A stretch of DNA of 64,000 nucleotides from Mycolicibacter algericus DSM 45454 (GTDB lineage: Bacteria > Actinomycetota > Actinomycetes > Mycobacteriales > Mycobacteriaceae): contig NZ_MVHC01000007.1 in the NCBI RefSeq assembly GCF_002086455.1, forward strand, positions 124,001 through 188,000. Reading direction: 5' to 3'. The position numbers and the translations under genes are program-made. Below the pieces are notes generated by a model. It did not search any database. It was not told the origin of the DNA and saw nothing but the letters and a program-made list of their open reading frames with translations. This document shows positions 33,784-41,771 of the stretch, in pieces (the first letter of the stretch is position 1; the number at the start of each line of letters is the position of its first letter).

Positions 33784-34986
33784 CTACCGGAGCACCCGGA
33801 CCGGGACGTTCTGCCAGCCGGCGACGTTCTGCATGTGAACCCGTTGCAGGCCATCCCACTGCACCTCGTAGCGGGGCATGAAGTCCAACAATCGCTCCAG
33901 CGCGATGGTGCTCTCCATCCGGGCCAGCGCCGCTCCCAGACAGCTGTGGATCCCATAGCCGAGGCCCAGGTGCTGTGCCTCGGTCTGATCCCGGTCGATG
34001 TCGAAGGTGTCGGCGTCGGTGAAGGCATCTGGGTCGCGGTTCGCCGCGGCGTTGAGCAAGAACACCGGCTTGCCCGCCGGGATGGTGCCGCCGCTGACGT
34101 GCGCCTCCTTGAGGGTGTAGCGCACGTTGTACTGCACCGGCCCCTCGTAGCGCAGCAGCTCCTCCACGGCAGCCGGCACCTTGCTGCGGTCGTCGAGCAG
34201 TTTGCGCCACTGGTCCGGGTTTCGGGCGAAGATCACCGCGGCGTTGCCGACCAGCTTGGTGACCGTCTCGGCGCCGGCGCCGCCCAATAGCGCAGCGAAA
34301 CCGGTGATTTCAATATCGTCGAGCCGGCGCGGCTGACCGTCGTCGCCGGGGATCTCGGCGGCGATCAGCCTGCTGAGCATGTCGTCCTGCGGGTTGGTCC
34401 GCCGTTCCTGCACCAACCCGTAGTAGTACATCGCGGTATCGATGTTGGCCTGCATGTTGACTTCGCTGATTTCGATCTGCCCGGGTTCGTGGTGCAGCGA
34501 GATATTCATCCAATGCCGCACCTGCTGCCGGAACTCATCGGGCACCCCGACCATTCGGGTGATCACCTCGACCGGGAACGGGCCGGAGAAATCCTGCACC
34601 ACATCGAAGTGATCCGGGTTCGCGGCGCCGAGGAACCGCTCGACCTGCTCGATGATGGTCGCCCGCTGCGCCTGGATCGCCCGCGGCGTGAACGCCTTGT
34701 TGAGCAGGCTGCGCATGTGCCGGTGATCCGGCGGGTCCATGAAGATGATCGACTTCTGGGGGGGTTCATCCGAGCGCACCATCGCCAGGTCGCAACCGCG
34801 GGCCGAGGAGTAGGTCTCGAAATCCTTGAGTGCCGCCGCCACATCCTCGTGCCGGGTCAGTGCGTAGAAGTCCTCCTGCTCGTCGTAGTAGAGCGGGGTT
34901 TCTTCGCGCATACGCCGATAGATTTCGAACGGATCGTTGAAATACTCCTCCGAAAACGGGTCGAAGACGAGTTTCGGCTTGGTCAT
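33784..34986 (-). CDS. Cytochrome P450 with altered heme-loop first residue
   Basis: 400 residues. I-helix LLGGAGAETVTKL, K-helix EELLRYEGP, and heme loop LGYGIHSCLGAALAR. The first residue of the F-x2-G-x-H-x-C signature is Leu instead of Phe, the rest is intact. The substrate-binding and N-terminal regions resemble mycobacterial P450s. The upstream gap (34987-35105) shows no copy of the GAGAAT operator; a weak inverted repeat CTGT-N7-ACAG lies at 35054-35068. Start ATG has GAGGAGG upstream. Confidence 0.93.
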   Translation of the reverse strand: MTKPKLVFDPFSEEYFNDPFEIYRRMREETPLYYDEQEDFYALTRHEDVAAALKDFETYSSARGCDLAMVRSDEPPQKSIIFMDPPDHRHMRSLLNKAFTPRAIQAQRATIIEQVERFLGAANPDHFDVVQDFSGPFPVEVITRMVGVPDEFRQQVRHWMNISLHHEPGQIEISEVNMQANIDTAMYYYGLVQERRTNPQDDMLSRLIAAEIPGDDGQPRRLDDIEITGFAALLGGAGAETVTKLVGNAAVIFARNPDQWRKLLDDRSKVPAAVEELLRYEGPVQYNVRYTLKEAHVSGGTIPAGKPVFLLNAAANRDPDAFTDADTFDIDRDQTEAQHLGLGYGIHSCLGAALARMESTIALERLLDFMPRYEVQWDGLQRVHMQNVAGWQNVPVRVLR

Positions 34987-35105
34987 TGAATCCTCCTCAG
35001 CGGCGAGAACCGGCTGAAAAACGTGGTGACCGGGCGTTAGACCGTATGCCCAACTGTAAGATAAACAGGTCTACCGCGGAAGGGGATTCGGAAAGTCCGG
35101 CGTCG

Positions 35106-35924
35106 TCATCGCGGATGATCCATCAGCGCCAGCGCGGCGTCGGCGGCGTCGAGCACCGCGCCCGGTGTCGCCGCCGCCTGCTGTGCCAGATCGGCCACCA
35201 GGCGCACGTCCTTCTGCAACAGCGTCCCGGCCATTGCCGCCAGCCGATCCAGGGTTCCGCCGGATCCCCGGATGCTGTTGAGCGCAAAGCTGTTCGAACT
35301 GCCACGACTGACCACCTCGGCCAGCCGCTCCCGCGACACCCCCAGTTGCTCGCCCAGTGCCAGCGCGGTCGCGGCGGTGCCCAGATTGGCGGTGAACAGC
35401 AGGTTGTTGAGCAGCTTGGTCACCTGGCCCGATCCGAGTCCACCCAGATGCACGACGGGGTCGGCGTAGGTGTCGAATACCGGCCGGCACCGCTGCACCA
35501 CCTCCTCGTCGCCGCCGGCCATCACCAGCAGCGTCCCGGCCTCGGCGGCCGGTCCGCCGCCACTGACCGGTGCGTCGATCAGCGACACGCCCTGCCGGGC
35601 GCAGTGTTCGGCCAACCGGCGACAGGTGTCCGGGTGCACGGTGCTGTGAATCGCGATGACGCCGCCGCGCTGCATCCCGGCCAGCACGCCGTTCTCGCCC
35701 TGCACCACCTGCTCGACATCGGCATCGCCGACCACACACAGGCAGACCAGGTCGCTGGCATGACCGAGGTCGGCCGGCGAGTCCGCGACGCGCGCCTCGG
35801 TGTCGGCGAAGGCCTCCAGCGTGGCGGCCCGGCGTGCCCACAGCGTCGTCGAGTAGCCGCCCTCGATGATGCGTCGCGCCATCGGCGCGCCTTGGCTGCC
35901 CAGTCCGATGAAACCGACCCGCAT
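35106..35924 (-). CDS. 3-Hydroxyisobutyrate-dehydrogenase-like NAD(P) protein
   Basis: 272 residues, a little shorter than the family (about 290-300). NAD-binding GFIGLGSQGAPMARRI, substrate motif DAPVSGGGPAAEAGTL and catalytic Lys in GQVTKLLNNLL. It oxidises beta-hydroxy acids or reduces semialdehydes. Overlaps the alpha/beta hydrolase stop at its ATG. End of the five-gene operon that starts with the NuoF-like gene. Confidence 0.85.
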   Translation of the reverse strand: MRVGFIGLGSQGAPMARRIIEGGYSTTLWARRAATLEAFADTEARVADSPADLGHASDLVCLCVVGDADVEQVVQGENGVLAGMQRGGVIAIHSTVHPDTCRRLAEHCARQGVSLIDAPVSGGGPAAEAGTLLVMAGGDEEVVQRCRPVFDTYADPVVHLGGLGSGQVTKLLNNLLFTANLGTAATALALGEQLGVSRERLAEVVSRGSSNSFALNSIRGSGGTLDRLAAMAGTLLQKDVRLVADLAQQAAATPGAVLDAADAALALMDHPR

Positions 35925-36802
35925 CAACTGACCTCCGAATTCCGCGCGGCGGTCGCCACGCACTTGTCGACGAATGACAACACCGAACGGTGGTAGTTGC
36001 CCGCACTGAAGCCGAGGCTGAGATTGTGGCCGGCCTCGGGTTGTTGATTGGTGGTGAAGCCGGCTGTGGCGGTGAACAGGGCGCGAATGTCGCGCTGCGC
36101 AGCCGCATCTGATTGCCAAATCTTCTCGTGTTCGGCGAAGGTGAAGCGCACCGGCACCCGGATCTGAGCGGCCAGCGAGGGAAAATCGTGCCGCGGCCAA
36201 TCGGCCACCATGGCGGCTTCATACGGTGACCCCGGCGATGAGCTGGTGGTCCCGCGCAGAACCGCTTCGGGATACAGCGTTGCCGGCTCCCAGAGCAACT
36301 CACGCAGACCGACCGGACGCTGCCCCGGTCCAGCCGAGCTCAAGGCCTGCCGTGCGGCGCCCCGGTAATGCAGTCCGGTGCCGGCCAGTTCGAGCCCGAG
36401 TAACTCGGCGCGGCGCGCGTCGACCGCCATCCGCATCGCCAGCTCGCAGCCGTTGGAGTGGCCCAGGATGAACAGCCCGGCGCCTCGCGGCCGGTCACCG
36501 AGGACGGCATCGACGGCCAGGTAGGCCAACCGGACACGCTGTTGTGGGTCGGTCACCGCCTCCGGGTACAGCGCCGAGGTGCCATAGCCCGGCCGGTCCA
36601 GCGCGATCACCGTGTAGCCCAGTGCCGCACCGGTTCTCAACAGCGACAATTCGGGTTGTCCCGGGCAGTCGAAGTACAGCGAAGTGGTGCCGCCGCCGTG
36701 CAGGGCGACGACCACGGCACGCGGATCGGCAACTTCGGCCAGCAGCGCCGACATCGGTATCCCGTCGGCATTGACCGTGCGCGGCCGAACGGGGTGGCTC
36801 AT
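35924..36802 (-). CDS. Alpha/beta hydrolase
   Basis: 292 residues. VVALHGGGTTSLYFD gives the oxyanion region, GHSNGCELAM the nucleophile elbow (G-x-S-x-G), and AGHNLSLG the catalytic His. No signal peptide. Could hydrolyse an ester, lactone or C-C bond of the pathway. Ten bases separate it from the DUF35-thiolase fusion upstream. Confidence 0.85.
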   Translation of the reverse strand: MSHPVRPRTVNADGIPMSALLAEVADPRAVVVALHGGGTTSLYFDCPGQPELSLLRTGAALGYTVIALDRPGYGTSALYPEAVTDPQQRVRLAYLAVDAVLGDRPRGAGLFILGHSNGCELAMRMAVDARRAELLGLELAGTGLHYRGAARQALSSAGPGQRPVGLRELLWEPATLYPEAVLRGTTSSSPGSPYEAAMVADWPRHDFPSLAAQIRVPVRFTFAEHEKIWQSDAAAQRDIRALFTATAGFTTNQQPEAGHNLSLGFSAGNYHRSVLSFVDKCVATAARNSEVS

Positions 36803-36812
36803 CGGGCGGCTC

Positions 36813-38489
36813 TCACGAGTCGGCCCGCAGCAACATCACCCCGCTGGGAGTCAGCCCGCCACTGCTGGTCACCGCTACGCGGGCGCCGCTCACCTGGCGT
36901 GCACCGGCCTCGCCCCGCAACTGGGTGACCGCTTCGTGGATCAGTCCCATCCCGTGGGTGCGGCCGTGGGAGAGCTGCCCGCCGTGGGTGTTCAGCGGAA
37001 GCACCCCGTCGCGGGCGATGTTGGCCCCGCCGTCCAGGAAGCTCTTGGCCTCACCGATGCCGCAGAAGCCCAGTGCCTCGATCCACGACAAGCAGTTGAA
37101 GCTGAACCCGTCGTAGAGCTCCGCGACGTCGACATCGGCTGGGCGCAGGGTGGTCCGCGACCACAGGTGCGCGGCCTGGCCCAGCACCTGCGGCTCATGG
37201 GTCAGCGTGCTCTGGTCCCAATCGATCGGCTCGAGGATCTGAGTGCCGACCGCCTCCACCAGTACCGGCGGCTTGGCCAGATCACGGGCCGCGTCGGCCG
37301 CGGACACGATCACCGCGACGGCGCCGTCGCACGGGACGTCGCAGTCATAGAGCCCGAACGGTGTGGTGATCATCCGGGCGGACAGATAATCGTCCATGGT
37401 CAGCGGGTCGCGGTAGATCGCTGTCGGGTTCAGGACGGCATTGGCGCGCTGGTTCAACGCGATCCAGCCCAGCGTCTCGCGGGTGGTGCCGTAGCGGTGG
37501 AAGTGCCGCTGGGCGTTCTGCGCCAGCGTGTGCGCCGCCGAGATCGCCCCGAACGGCATCTGCCAGCTCGCGGTGCGAGCGCCGCCCAGCGGGGCGACCT
37601 TGCCCTGCTTCATCAGTTCGTTGTAGGTGGCTTCCCACAGCGTCCGGAAGCACAGCACGTGCCGCGCCAGCCCGGTGGCCACCGCCAGCATGGCGGCGAT
37701 CACTGATCCGCCCGGACCGAACGTCTCCATGCCGCCGTTGTGCCAGGTCGGCCGGAGACCGAGCGCCGCCTCGAGCGCGGTCACCCCACCCTCGCCGAAC
37801 GGACCCGGTAGACCACCACCGGGATAGGTCGACAGTCCGTCGATGTCGTCGATGCTCAGCCCGGCGTCGGCGATCGCCGCATTACAGGCCGCCACCGTCA
37901 ACGACAGCGGCGGCACCATCTGCCGGCGTCCCAGCGTCGACATCCCGATGCCGGTGAGCGCCACCTTGTCCTCGAACTTCTCGGTGGTCACCATCGGGCG
38001 CACGTGTCGCGCGAAGTCCTCGGGTGCGATCTCGTCCTCGGGCAGCGGCTTGGGCGCTGAACCTGCCGCGCCGTCTGCTCCGGCCGGCACCGGCCGGAAC
38101 AGCGGCAGCCAGACGTCGTCGATGTTCTCGAAGGCGACCTCCACCTGCTGGCCGAGCTCCAGACCGTCCGGATCGCAATCGATGATGTTGGTGGTCAGGC
38201 GAACTCGGGGATCCTCGTTGATCGCCACCTGTGCCACCACATACGGTGCCGGCATACCGGGCAGGCTGAACCGGTGATTGACGGTGAACCCGGCCAGGGT
38301 GGCCCGCCCGGACAGGTCGCGCACTGCCAGGTTCTGACTACGGCAGTGGCGGCAGACCGGTTGCGGCGGATGGACGAGACCTGCGCAGTCCCGGCATTCC
38401 TGCATCCGCAGCACTCCGTCGGCGCCTGCGGTCCAGAAGAACTCGTTGTCCAAGGTGACCGTCGGCAGCGGTCGTCCCGGTGCGCTCAC
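36813..38489 (-). CDS. DUF35 (OB-fold, Zn ribbon) - thiolase/SCPx fusion, Ltp2-aldolase-like
   Basis: 558 residues. Residues about 1-140 form a DUF35 protein: rubredoxin-like zinc ribbon CRDCAGLVHPPQPVCRHC, then an OB-fold. Residues about 170-558 form a thiolase-fold protein with LTGIGMSTLG start, DVAELYDGFSFNCLSWIEALG and THGGQLSHGRTHGMG. The cysteine nucleophile of true thiolases is not apparent (the corresponding helix reads GGMETFGPGGSVIAAM). In cholesterol degradation the thiolase-like Ltp2 aldolase works with the separate DUF35 domain of ChsH2; here both are one chain. Retro-aldol cleavage is therefore a better guess than thiolysis. Confidence 0.85.
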   Translation of the reverse strand: MSAPGRPLPTVTLDNEFFWTAGADGVLRMQECRDCAGLVHPPQPVCRHCRSQNLAVRDLSGRATLAGFTVNHRFSLPGMPAPYVVAQVAINEDPRVRLTTNIIDCDPDGLELGQQVEVAFENIDDVWLPLFRPVPAGADGAAGSAPKPLPEDEIAPEDFARHVRPMVTTEKFEDKVALTGIGMSTLGRRQMVPPLSLTVAACNAAIADAGLSIDDIDGLSTYPGGGLPGPFGEGGVTALEAALGLRPTWHNGGMETFGPGGSVIAAMLAVATGLARHVLCFRTLWEATYNELMKQGKVAPLGGARTASWQMPFGAISAAHTLAQNAQRHFHRYGTTRETLGWIALNQRANAVLNPTAIYRDPLTMDDYLSARMITTPFGLYDCDVPCDGAVAVIVSAADAARDLAKPPVLVEAVGTQILEPIDWDQSTLTHEPQVLGQAAHLWSRTTLRPADVDVAELYDGFSFNCLSWIEALGFCGIGEAKSFLDGGANIARDGVLPLNTHGGQLSHGRTHGMGLIHEAVTQLRGEAGARQVSGARVAVTSSGGLTPSGVMLLRADS

Positions 38490-38695
38490 TGGTCGTCGTC
38501 CTCGGTGATCTCGATGATGGCGTGCACCGGGCAGTCCAGCAGGGCACGCATGACGTCACGCTCATCCGCCTCGTCCACGGTGCCGTCGCCGGTCAGCGAC
38601 GCATAGCCCCAGTCGTCCAGCGAGAAGTACTTCGGCGCGTGTTTGGCGCAGTAGCCGAACCCGTCGCACATCGTGCGATCCAGTCGGATCTTCAT
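38486..38695 (-). CDS. Small ferredoxin, C-x2-F-x2-C variant
   Basis: 69 residues. Motif CDGFGYCAKHAPKYF and DCPVHAI: three ligating Cys as in [3Fe-4S] ferredoxins, with Phe at the variable fourth position. There is no P450 next to it; instead it is sandwiched with 4-bp overlaps between the NuoF-like flavoprotein and the DUF35-thiolase. This suggests it accepts electrons from the flavoprotein. Confidence 0.9.
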   Translation of the reverse strand: MKIRLDRTMCDGFGYCAKHAPKYFSLDDWGYASLTGDGTVDEADERDVMRALLDCPVHAIIEITEDDDQ

Positions 38696-39990
38696 GCCGT
38701 CACCTCCTCGATCGCGTAGGGACGGTCGGCCCGGTAGGCGCCGCCGCGGCAGGTGTCGCAGCTGTCGGCAAGGTGCTCGGCCACCAATTCCGGGAACCGG
38801 GTGAGCAGGCTGGCCGCCACCGTGGTGGCACCGTCCAGCGTCCCGCAGGCGCCGCGCCCGGGCAGCACCCCGGCCCACCGCTGCAGTCGCTCGACGTCCT
38901 CGGCGGTCGCGATCCCGTCCCGCAGCGCCTCGGCCACTGCTGCCATCGCCACGGTGCCGTTGAAACACGACCCGCACTGTCCGGCGTTCTCCCGGCCGAA
39001 ATAGGCCAGCACCGAGGCGGCGACCGCCACCGGGCAATCGTCGGTGAGAACGGCCATCGCCCCGCAGCCCAGGCCGCTGCCGCCGGCGCGCAGCGTCTCG
39101 TGGTCCAGGGTGGCAGCCAATCCGTCGCGGTTGAGCAGGCCGGCGAAGTAACCGCCCATCAGTAGCCCGCGCACCTGGCCGAGCGAAATCCCGTGGAACT
39201 CGAGCAATTCGCCGATCTCGATACCATGCGGCAGTTCGTAGAGCACCGGGGCCAGCCCGCCACCGGTCACCGTTGCCAGAAAGGTTCCCGGCGACGCCAT
39301 GGTGCCCGCTGAGCGGAACGCCACGGCGCCGTGCCGCTGCAGATACGGCAGATTCGCCAGCGTCTCGACGTTGGAGACCAAGGTCGGGCGCTGGGCGACC
39401 CCCCGCTGGTAGGGCCGCGGCGGTTTGTCGGTCGGCTTGGCCGGACCGCCGTTGATGGCACGCACCGCTGCGGTCTCCTCGCCGGCCACATAGCCGGCGT
39501 CGACGGTGAACACGCTGACCGGCGGCCCGGCAATGGTTTCCGTGCTGATCTCGGCCAGCGCGGCCTCGATGCTGCGGGCCGCTGCCGGGTCGGAGACGTA
39601 GACGTAGGTGCGGGTGGCCGCCACGGCCGCGGCCGCCAGCCGCAAGCCGTCGAGCACCAGGTGCGGGCGGTTGCGCAGCAGCCAGCGGTCCTTGATCGAT
39701 GCCGGTTCCCCCTCTTCGCCGTTGGCGACGACGACGGCGTCGAGGCCACGGCGGGCGGCGGCGGCGCGCACCGAGCGCAACTTGACCCCCAGCGGGAACC
39801 CGGCGCCACCGCGCCCGAGCAACCCGCTGCGGTCCACCTCGTCGAGGAGTGTGTCGGCATCCGACAGCGTCCGGTAGCCGCCGGCGGCGACGTAGGCCGC
39901 GCCGTCCTCGACGCCGTCGCGCAGCAGTCGCGGCTCGCTGCCCGGCCAAGCGGCGACGGTGATGTCCGGGCTTGCCGCAGTTGTCGTCAT
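38692..39990 (-). CDS. NuoF-like FMN/NADH flavoprotein, possible NADH:ferredoxin reductase
   Basis: 432 residues; ATG with GAGG five bases upstream. Complex I NuoF signatures: SGLLGRGGAGFPLGVK (NADH/FMN glycine loop), VVANGEEGEPASIKDR (FMN), an SLBB-like segment (TGGGLAPVLYELPHG) and a Fe-S end. NuoF's C-x2-C-x2-C...C appears as QCGSCFNGT...GACGTLDG, with the third Cys replaced by Gly, and an extra CDTC follows at the C-terminus. No other Nuo genes are nearby. Most likely a stand-alone NADH dehydrogenase module feeding the adjacent ferredoxin. Confidence 0.82.
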   Translation of the reverse strand: MTTTAASPDITVAAWPGSEPRLLRDGVEDGAAYVAAGGYRTLSDADTLLDEVDRSGLLGRGGAGFPLGVKLRSVRAAAARRGLDAVVVANGEEGEPASIKDRWLLRNRPHLVLDGLRLAAAAVAATRTYVYVSDPAAARSIEAALAEISTETIAGPPVSVFTVDAGYVAGEETAAVRAINGGPAKPTDKPPRPYQRGVAQRPTLVSNVETLANLPYLQRHGAVAFRSAGTMASPGTFLATVTGGGLAPVLYELPHGIEIGELLEFHGISLGQVRGLLMGGYFAGLLNRDGLAATLDHETLRAGGSGLGCGAMAVLTDDCPVAVAASVLAYFGRENAGQCGSCFNGTVAMAAVAEALRDGIATAEDVERLQRWAGVLPGRGACGTLDGATTVAASLLTRFPELVAEHLADSCDTCRGGAYRADRPYAIEEVTA

Positions 39991-40019
39991 TGCCACCTCG
40001 TTTGGTTAGGCTCGCGGTC

Positions 40020-40490
40020 GTGAGAACCGCGGTAGTGCGCATCGACGTCGACCCGGCCGGACAACTGACACAGCAGCAGTTGAGGGCCGGGATGGCGACG
40101 TTGCGCGATCTGGTGGTGCCGGCCGGCGCCGACCTGGTCGAGACCGACGTTGCGGCGATGCCGGCGGGGCGGCGCCACGTTCGATTGTTGATCGCCGGCA
40201 CCGACGCCGACATCATCGATGTCGGAATGCGATTGTGCGCCAAAGCGTTCGGTACCGAACCGGTGCCCGGCGTGGTGACCTATGTGAGCCGGGGTACCGA
40301 CGACGACGCGCTCGGGGTGCTCGCGGGCCTGGGACTGACCGGCGAGATCGGCCGCACCCCGGGAGCAGACGGCCTCGACGTCGTCCATGTGACGCTGGCC
40401 GATGCCGACGTGGCGCGGGTCGGCGAGAGCCGTATCCACACCGCGCTGGAGGCGTCGCTGAACTGCGAGGTTCACATCCACACCCGTTGA
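40020..40490 (+). CDS. Uncharacterised protein divergent from the NuoF-like gene
   Basis: 156 residues from a GTG (a second GTG lies five codons later). Starts VRTAVVRIDVDPAGQLTQQQ; predicted alternating alpha/beta, no membrane segment, two Cys. I do not recognise the family. The gap to the NuoF-like start is only 29 bp, so both promoters overlap and the genes may be functionally linked. The gene is convergent with the hydrolase at 40496, five bases away. Confidence 0.7.
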   Translation: MRTAVVRIDVDPAGQLTQQQLRAGMATLRDLVVPAGADLVETDVAAMPAGRRHVRLLIAGTDADIIDVGMRLCAKAFGTEPVPGVVTYVSRGTDDDALGVLAGLGLTGEIGRTPGADGLDVVHVTLADADVARVGESRIHTALEASLNCEVHIHTR

Positions 40491-40495
40491 GGCCA

Positions 40496-41362
40496 TCAGC
40501 GCCCCAAAAATTCCAGGATCGCCGGGGCGGCCAGCACCCAGGTGTCGAACATGTTGAAGTGACTCACTTTTCCCGCGGCTCGCTCTTCGGCGGCCCGCTC
40601 CCAGGCGTCCTCCGGCCACGGCGGGTCGATCAGCTCGGATCCCTTGATCAAGCAATTCACCTCCAGTGAGGTGCGCTTCGGGTGGTCCCAATCGTTCTCG
40701 CCGCCCCGGATGATCAGTGTGGGAACCGTTATGCGGTCGAACATCTCGTCGTCGACTCCGGGAATCGTCTGGCCCGGCTTGGATACGAACGCGTTGAGCC
40801 AGCGCAGCATCACCTTGAGAAATGCGTCGCTGTCCATGTCGAGCAGTCGCTGCTTGTTGGCCGGATTCTCCTCGATGCGTTCCTGCCATTCGCGCATGGC
40901 CGGCAGCGCCTGGGTGCCGCCGCCGCGCACCGCCAGGATGCTGGGGACCACGTAGTACGAGCCCAGTACGAAGGTGCCGTAGATGCCGCCGACGATGTTC
41001 CACAGCACCAGCTTGGTGACCAACTCGGGGTAGAGCATGGTGGTCAGCATCGAGTCCCGCGCACCACCCGAGCCGCCGGCCAGGATGACAGGTCCGGTGT
41101 CCAGGGCGGTGAGCAGGCCGTGCAGGGTCTCCGCTCGCATATGCGATTCGGACTGGCCGTAGAACTGCACATCGGAGGCACCGCAGTTGGGGCGGTCCCA
41201 CAACAGCACCCGGTAGCCGCCGGCAACGAGCTCATCGGCCAGCGGGCGTAGGCCGGGAATCTCCTTGGAGAACCGGCCGCCGGGGGTCAGAACGATCAGA
41301 TCGCCGGTGTCGCCGAGGATCTCGTAGACAACGTTTCCGCCGTTGATTTCGACAGAGGCCAC
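40496..41362 (-). CDS. Alpha/beta hydrolase
   Basis: 288 residues from a GTG with AGGAG seven bases upstream. LTPGGRFSKEIPGL is the oxyanion segment, LLWDRPNCGASD follows, and the nucleophile elbow is GGSGGARDSM. IIRGGENDWDHP probably carries the acid and KVSHFNMFDTW the His. It resembles ester or C-C hydrolases (MhpC/HsaD-like). Last gene of a four-gene minus-strand operon starting at 44031. Confidence 0.85.
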   Translation of the reverse strand: MASVEINGGNVVYEILGDTGDLIVLTPGGRFSKEIPGLRPLADELVAGGYRVLLWDRPNCGASDVQFYGQSESHMRAETLHGLLTALDTGPVILAGGSGGARDSMLTTMLYPELVTKLVLWNIVGGIYGTFVLGSYYVVPSILAVRGGGTQALPAMREWQERIEENPANKQRLLDMDSDAFLKVMLRWLNAFVSKPGQTIPGVDDEMFDRITVPTLIIRGGENDWDHPKRTSLEVNCLIKGSELIDPPWPEDAWERAAEERAAGKVSHFNMFDTWVLAAPAILEFLGR

Positions 41363-41378
41363 CGATTGCTCCTGTGTG

Positions 41379-41771
41379 CTAGGCCTGGACCAGGACGTCG
41401 TTGCCCACCACCCGCACCGGATAGGTGCGGATGCTCCACTCGGGTTTGACCGCGGTGGTGCCGGTGGCGAGCTCGAAACCCCATTGATGCCAAGGGCAGT
41501 AGATGTATTCGAGGTCGCGGACCATGGCGGCGTCACCCGGCGCGCTCTCGTCGACCACGGTGCGGCCGCGCAGCCGCCCGGAACACAACGGGCCGCCCTG
41601 GTGCGGACAGAAGTTCGCGATCGCGTAGAACGTCCCGTTGATGTTGTACACGCCGACGCCGTGATGGCCGATCGGTACGAGTTTACGCGTGCCGGGCGGG
41701 ATTTCGTCGACGGTGGCAACGATGTGCTCGCGGCCCTGGGCCAGCCGGGGCCGCTGTTTCTCTTCGCTCAT
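41379..41771 (-). CDS. Rieske-type [2Fe-2S] ferredoxin
   Basis: 130 residues. CPHQGGPL and CPWHQWGF supply the C-x-H and C-x2-H ligands, separated by an insertion (about 30 residues) longer than in BphF-type ferredoxins. No oxygenase alpha subunit is in this operon, so it may feed the Rieske oxygenases at 6820 or 28260, or act with the neighbouring amidohydrolases in an unknown way. Its stop and start abut both neighbours. Confidence 0.88.
   Translation of the reverse strand: MSEEKQRPRLAQGREHIVATVDEIPPGTRKLVPIGHHGVGVYNINGTFYAIANFCPHQGGPLCSGRLRGRTVVDESAPGDAAMVRDLEYIYCPWHQWGFELATGTTAVKPEWSIRTYPVRVVGNDVLVQA

Noticed and set aside
34987..35105. GAGAAT operator upstream of the P450 at 33784
   Set aside because: GAGAAC occurs, but the second arm is not present; at most a chance half-site.
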